Part shown: positions 61,085-64,000 of the stretch, one piece after another
Layout: every line of letters starts with the position of its first letter
How positions within the stretch are numbered: the stretch's first letter is position 1
DNA from: Fistularia commersonii
Lineage: Eukaryota > Chordata > Actinopteri > Syngnathiformes > Fistulariidae
Reading direction: 5' to 3'
NCBI GenBank assembly: GCA_037954325.1
Contig: JBBMNZ010000017.1
Coordinates: forward strand, 12,122,501-12,186,500
DNA: 64,000 bases
Notes under the pieces: model-generated
Seen by the model: only the letters and a program-made list of their open reading frames with translations
Databases searched by the model: none
What the model was told of the DNA's origin: nothing
Position numbers and translations under genes: made by a program

Positions 61085-61155
61085 TTTCACTGATGTTGTG
61101 CTCTATGTATAACTGTACGTGACAATAAAGGCATTTCTTTTTCTTCTCTTAAAAC
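61085..61155 (+). repeat. LINE tail-like sequence (TGTACGTGACAATAAAGGC)
   Basis: ATAACTGTACGTGACAATAA AGGCATTTCTTTTTCTTC resembles the 3' end of fish L2/CR1-type elements. An alternative is a genuine AATAAA of an unseen plus-strand transcript. Confidence 0.4.
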
Positions 61156-62039
61156 AGATCAAACCAATTGAATTATTCTCTTGTATACGTTAACAGATGG
61201 AAGTATGGAAACGTGAAGCCTCCAGATCAAAGTGAAAATGGACAAGATAGAAGGATACTGAAGGCAAAATAATCACACATATATTTATTTATTTATTTGT
61301 TGACAGACTCGAATGGTAAGGTTACATTTGCAGCATTTCAATGTTCAAATCTTGCAAAAACATGACAAGTACATGAGCATTTCAAATTTTTGACATTTGA
61401 GGAAGGAACCTTAGCTAGATTAATCAAAGGGAAACCCGATTGTGAACAATATATAGTGAAAAAATGTTATTCTACAAGCTCTGCAGCGACAGTATGTTTC
61501 AATATTTTTTTCAGGTTGTTTCCTGACGTTTAAACACAGAAAATACCATAACTGGTCATTCAACAGTAACAGCTTATTCATATCTGCGTTTAAAACCATC
61601 TCGTGTTAATGTCAACGGCTCACCCGTTCAATCGAAGCCTCTCAATCAAGAAAACCGTCACTTTTATTTTATTTAATCTGTTTGTTTACAACATTGATCA
61701 ATGTTAACTGTGGGTTTCAGTGCGTTGAGGATCCAAGACAGTCTCACCTCAGCCGCCCCTGCGAGGGTTAGCATCAGCTAACGTCAGCTTAATTTCTTGT
61801 TGTAACCATCAGAATGATCTCTTCTTGGCTCCCCAAAAATTGTATTTCGTTGTTTTAAGTGAATTTCAGTAAGATGAAGCTGCTCGCGCATGAATGGGAT
61901 GATATTATGCTAGTCCTGCAAAGCAGTGGGAAGCTTGGTTTCCGGTCCCACAATTAATAAAGTTCCCCAGCGCTGCTTCAATGGTTCCGCCCTGAAGTCG
62001 ACGCGCTCCATTGCTATTTCCACGGAAGACGATCAGTGT

Positions 62040-62443
62040 ACCCTCAATTTTATCCTTATTTTGTGACTTCCTTGTTGTTTGTCATTTTGTGGTTGTGCTA
62101 TAAATCGTAGATTTGGACCGCATGGATCGCCGCCGAGAACCGGGCGTGTGGGGACCGCGGCGGATCGACGGACCGGTGTGATGACGTCAAATGAAGTTGT
62201 GTTTACTGCTAACCTAGCTAGCCCGATGCTAACCACTCCTGCGTCACGCAGCCCAAACAAATCCCAGCGGGTTAGCCGCGTCCGCCCGCTGTCTTTCACT
62301 AATGCTGTGTCCGACTTCAACCTGAGACATGCTGGGCACATATAGCGAGTTAGGGTTTTTCCAGCAAATACCCGGTTTGAATTTGGTGCCGAGAAAAAAT
62401 GGCACGCATCGAGGCAACGACACATTCCTTAAAGAATTCTCAG
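62040..62443 (+). promoter_or_regulatory. CpG-rich promoter-like block with candidate first exon of an unknown plus-strand gene
   Basis: G+C and CpG density rise sharply here, with a perfect CRE palindrome at 62182-62189. An ATG at 62399 in a fair context (GAGAAAAAATGG) opens 15 codons (MARIEATTHSLKNSQ) ending at a donor GTAGGC (62,444). An upstream 88-codon frame (62079-62345) is also open but ends in a stop. The gene would continue past the right edge. I cannot name it. Confidence 0.4.
62182..62189. promoter_or_regulatory. CRE palindrome TGACGTCA
   Basis: Perfect CREB/ATF consensus inside the CpG-rich block, about 215 bp upstream of the candidate ATG at 62399. Confidence 0.5.
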
Positions 62444-62964
62444 GTAGGCTAATGTTTGTAGCTTGTTAGCAATGCGCGTCTCTCACCGCTATAGCGAAAA
62501 TATCTTGTTAAAATGTTACACCCGGCGACTCGTTTTCTCTCCTTTGTTTTGTTTTTACAATGTAAATGCTTTTCAAACTTGTTTGACTTTTTGCTCATAA
62601 ATATCCATGGTTGGCAGAGCCTTCGCATGCACCTGCTAGCCTCCCTCCTCCGCTTCATGCCAGCTGATGTTTATGGGCCCTGCTCGCCGCGGTTGTTTAA
62701 AATCCTGTTACATCATTTTCCATTAAATTATACACGGATCCAACAAATATAAAGACATGTAATAAGATAAAGATGCTGTTTCATATAAGTTAGATGCGAT
62801 GTAAGTGCATTTTAAGACACTCAGGAACTGGCCCCACTTCCCTCTAGTATCTTGTGTTATAAACAGTTTTGACAGCATATTAAAGCAGTAGGATAAAAAG
62901 CCCAATCAATTTTCAAAATGTAGAATCGATCTCCATTACCGAGGTGGGTAATTTTTGTATTATG

Positions 62965-63215
62965 AGTCTTCTTTCTCTTTACCACAGCCAATCATCGTCC
63001 TTCACCTAACCCTCTCCTCTGCATCCTTTCCTCACACACTAACTACTTTCCTATCCTCTTTCCATCCCTCCACCCATACGCCTCCTCTCTGGTCTTCCTC
63101 CAGACCTCCTGCCTGGCAGCTCCAACCTCAGCATCCTTCTTCTCAGATCTTCTCCACCCCTCCTTTAGACATGTTCAAACCATCTCAGTCTTACTATATA
63201 TCCGTAATGCCTACT
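62965..63215 (-). repeat. RTE-type LINE, 3' end fragment (copy E)
   Basis: Reversed RTE C-terminal coding sequence, with landmarks CACCTAACCCTCTCCTCTGC and CTCCTGCCTGGCAGCTCCAA shared with copies A-C. The final tail is missing or heavily altered. Confidence 0.7.
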
Positions 63216-63602
63216 GTGAGATCTGTTTTTATTGTGTCTGTGCTGCATTTAAGCGTGTTATAGACGGCTTCACACCGTGATGATATCAAATCAGCACACG
63301 TTGTTTGGTTTTGGTTGGATCAGTCAGGACAGCGATGATTCCCTGATGTAAACAGGGCCAAAGTGCTACACTGTCCTCATGAAAAGCTGAAGATCAATAG
63401 AATTGATGTAAATAAATAATGATCACTTTCTGTTTTGGATTTGCAAATATGAGGGCTGCATCAGGTGTTATAAGCAGAACAATATTTTTTGGGGGGGGAG
63501 GTTGTTGATGTACAAGCATAACTACATGCAAATTTGTCCACTTTATTTAACCCATTATGAACGAACCATTAGCAGTTAATTCAGTTTTTGCGAAACAACA
63601 CT

Positions 63603-63692
63603 TCAGTTCAGTTTGAGAAGGAGCTCGGGAATTGAACCAGGAAGTTTTCGGCCCCAAGACAAACGGTCTGACCATCTGAGCTCCGCCACCTT
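63603..63692 (-). repeat. tRNA-derived SINE-like element
   Basis: The minus strand reads GGCGGAGCTCAGATGGTCAG AC (A-box-like) and, about 30 bp later, GGTTCAATTCCCGAGCTCC (B box), the internal polymerase III promoter layout of a tRNA. The anticodon arm and acceptor stem do not pair well, so it is a tRNA-derived repeat, not a functional tRNA gene. Confidence 0.6.
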
Positions 63693-64000
63693 TGATTAGC
63701 ATCAGCTGTGATTTGGTGTTATTCTTGATATGCAATGTCACCAATTTGGCTTTTTCCTCCCCACAATTTATTGAATCGGGTTAAAATTCTGTCAGTAACG
63801 CTTGTTGTGGCATCTTAGGATCTCTTGACGTATTGCTTCCTGTTTTGGAAGGTATTGGGTAGATCAGATAAAAAGGTTTTCAGGGTTTTATTTAGCCTAA
63901 TGGAAATGGTGAAAAACTCCATGCTAAAGTCGGTGCTTGGATTTTCATGCCGGGCGTCACTCTCTGCTCAGCTGTGCTCACGTCCTACCAGTCGCCCATC

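Noticed and set aside
57400..61700. Galanin or tesmin expected next to ppp6r3 by human gene order
   Set aside because: No GWTLNSAGYLLGP core and no cysteine-rich CXC repeats in any frame that I could read, so not called.
62033..62425. 130-codon minus-strand frame in the CpG-rich block
   Set aside because: Open because of high CpG composition; no conserved features, and the plus strand has the better promoter-donor arrangement.
63603..63692. Functional tRNA gene on the minus strand
   Set aside because: A and B boxes are present, but the acceptor and anticodon stems do not pair and no clean anticodon loop is formed. Treated as a SINE-like repeat.

Overview
This window is genomic DNA from a vertebrate, almost certainly a teleost fish. 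Two multi-exon genes with GT-AG introns can be reconstructed. The intergenic and intronic DNA carries RTE- and L2-type LINE debris, tRNA-derived SINE-like pieces and long CA/TG microsatellites, a typical fish mix. I see no prokaryotic, viral or CRISPR features.

Layout. 1-7.5 kb holds three RTE-type LINE 3' ends, a CpG-rich block at about 0.65-0.96 kb that looks like a minus-strand first exon leaving the window, and a second promoter-like block at about 2.5-2.9 kb. 7.6-22.4 kb is ric8a on the minus strand. I resolved 14 coding exons, phase-consistent throughout (1698 nt, 565 residues), including a 48-bp second exon isolated by an 8.3-kb intron. That intron holds a decayed L2-like reverse-transcriptase fragment, LINE and SINE tails and a striking 54-bp palindrome. 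22.4-23.6 kb is a compact head-to-head promoter region. 23.6-57.3 kb is ppp6r3 on the plus strand: probable 5'-UTR exons near 23.6-23.97 and 29.26-29.43 kb, then 23 coding exons from 31,274 to 57,000 (2760 nt, 919 residues), then a 3' UTR with AATAAA at 57,323. One ppp6r3 intron is more than half filled by a 1.1-kb RTE LINE fragment, another carries a 94-unit TG repeat, and a possible 18-nt cassette exon lies at 52,057. 57.4-64 kb has no gene I can name. It holds an uncertain six-exon open model (58.4-59.8 kb), LINE tails, a CpG-rich promoter-like block with a CRE palindrome (about 62.0-62.45 kb), another RTE end and a tRNA-like SINE.

Function. Ric8a is the chaperone and nucleotide exchange factor for G-protein alpha subunits. 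Ppp6r3 is a SAPS-domain regulatory subunit that directs protein phosphatase 6. They act in different pathways; their link here is positional, sharing about 1.2 kb of divergent promoter. Gene names rest on residue-by-residue likeness to the known vertebrate families as recalled, not on a database search.
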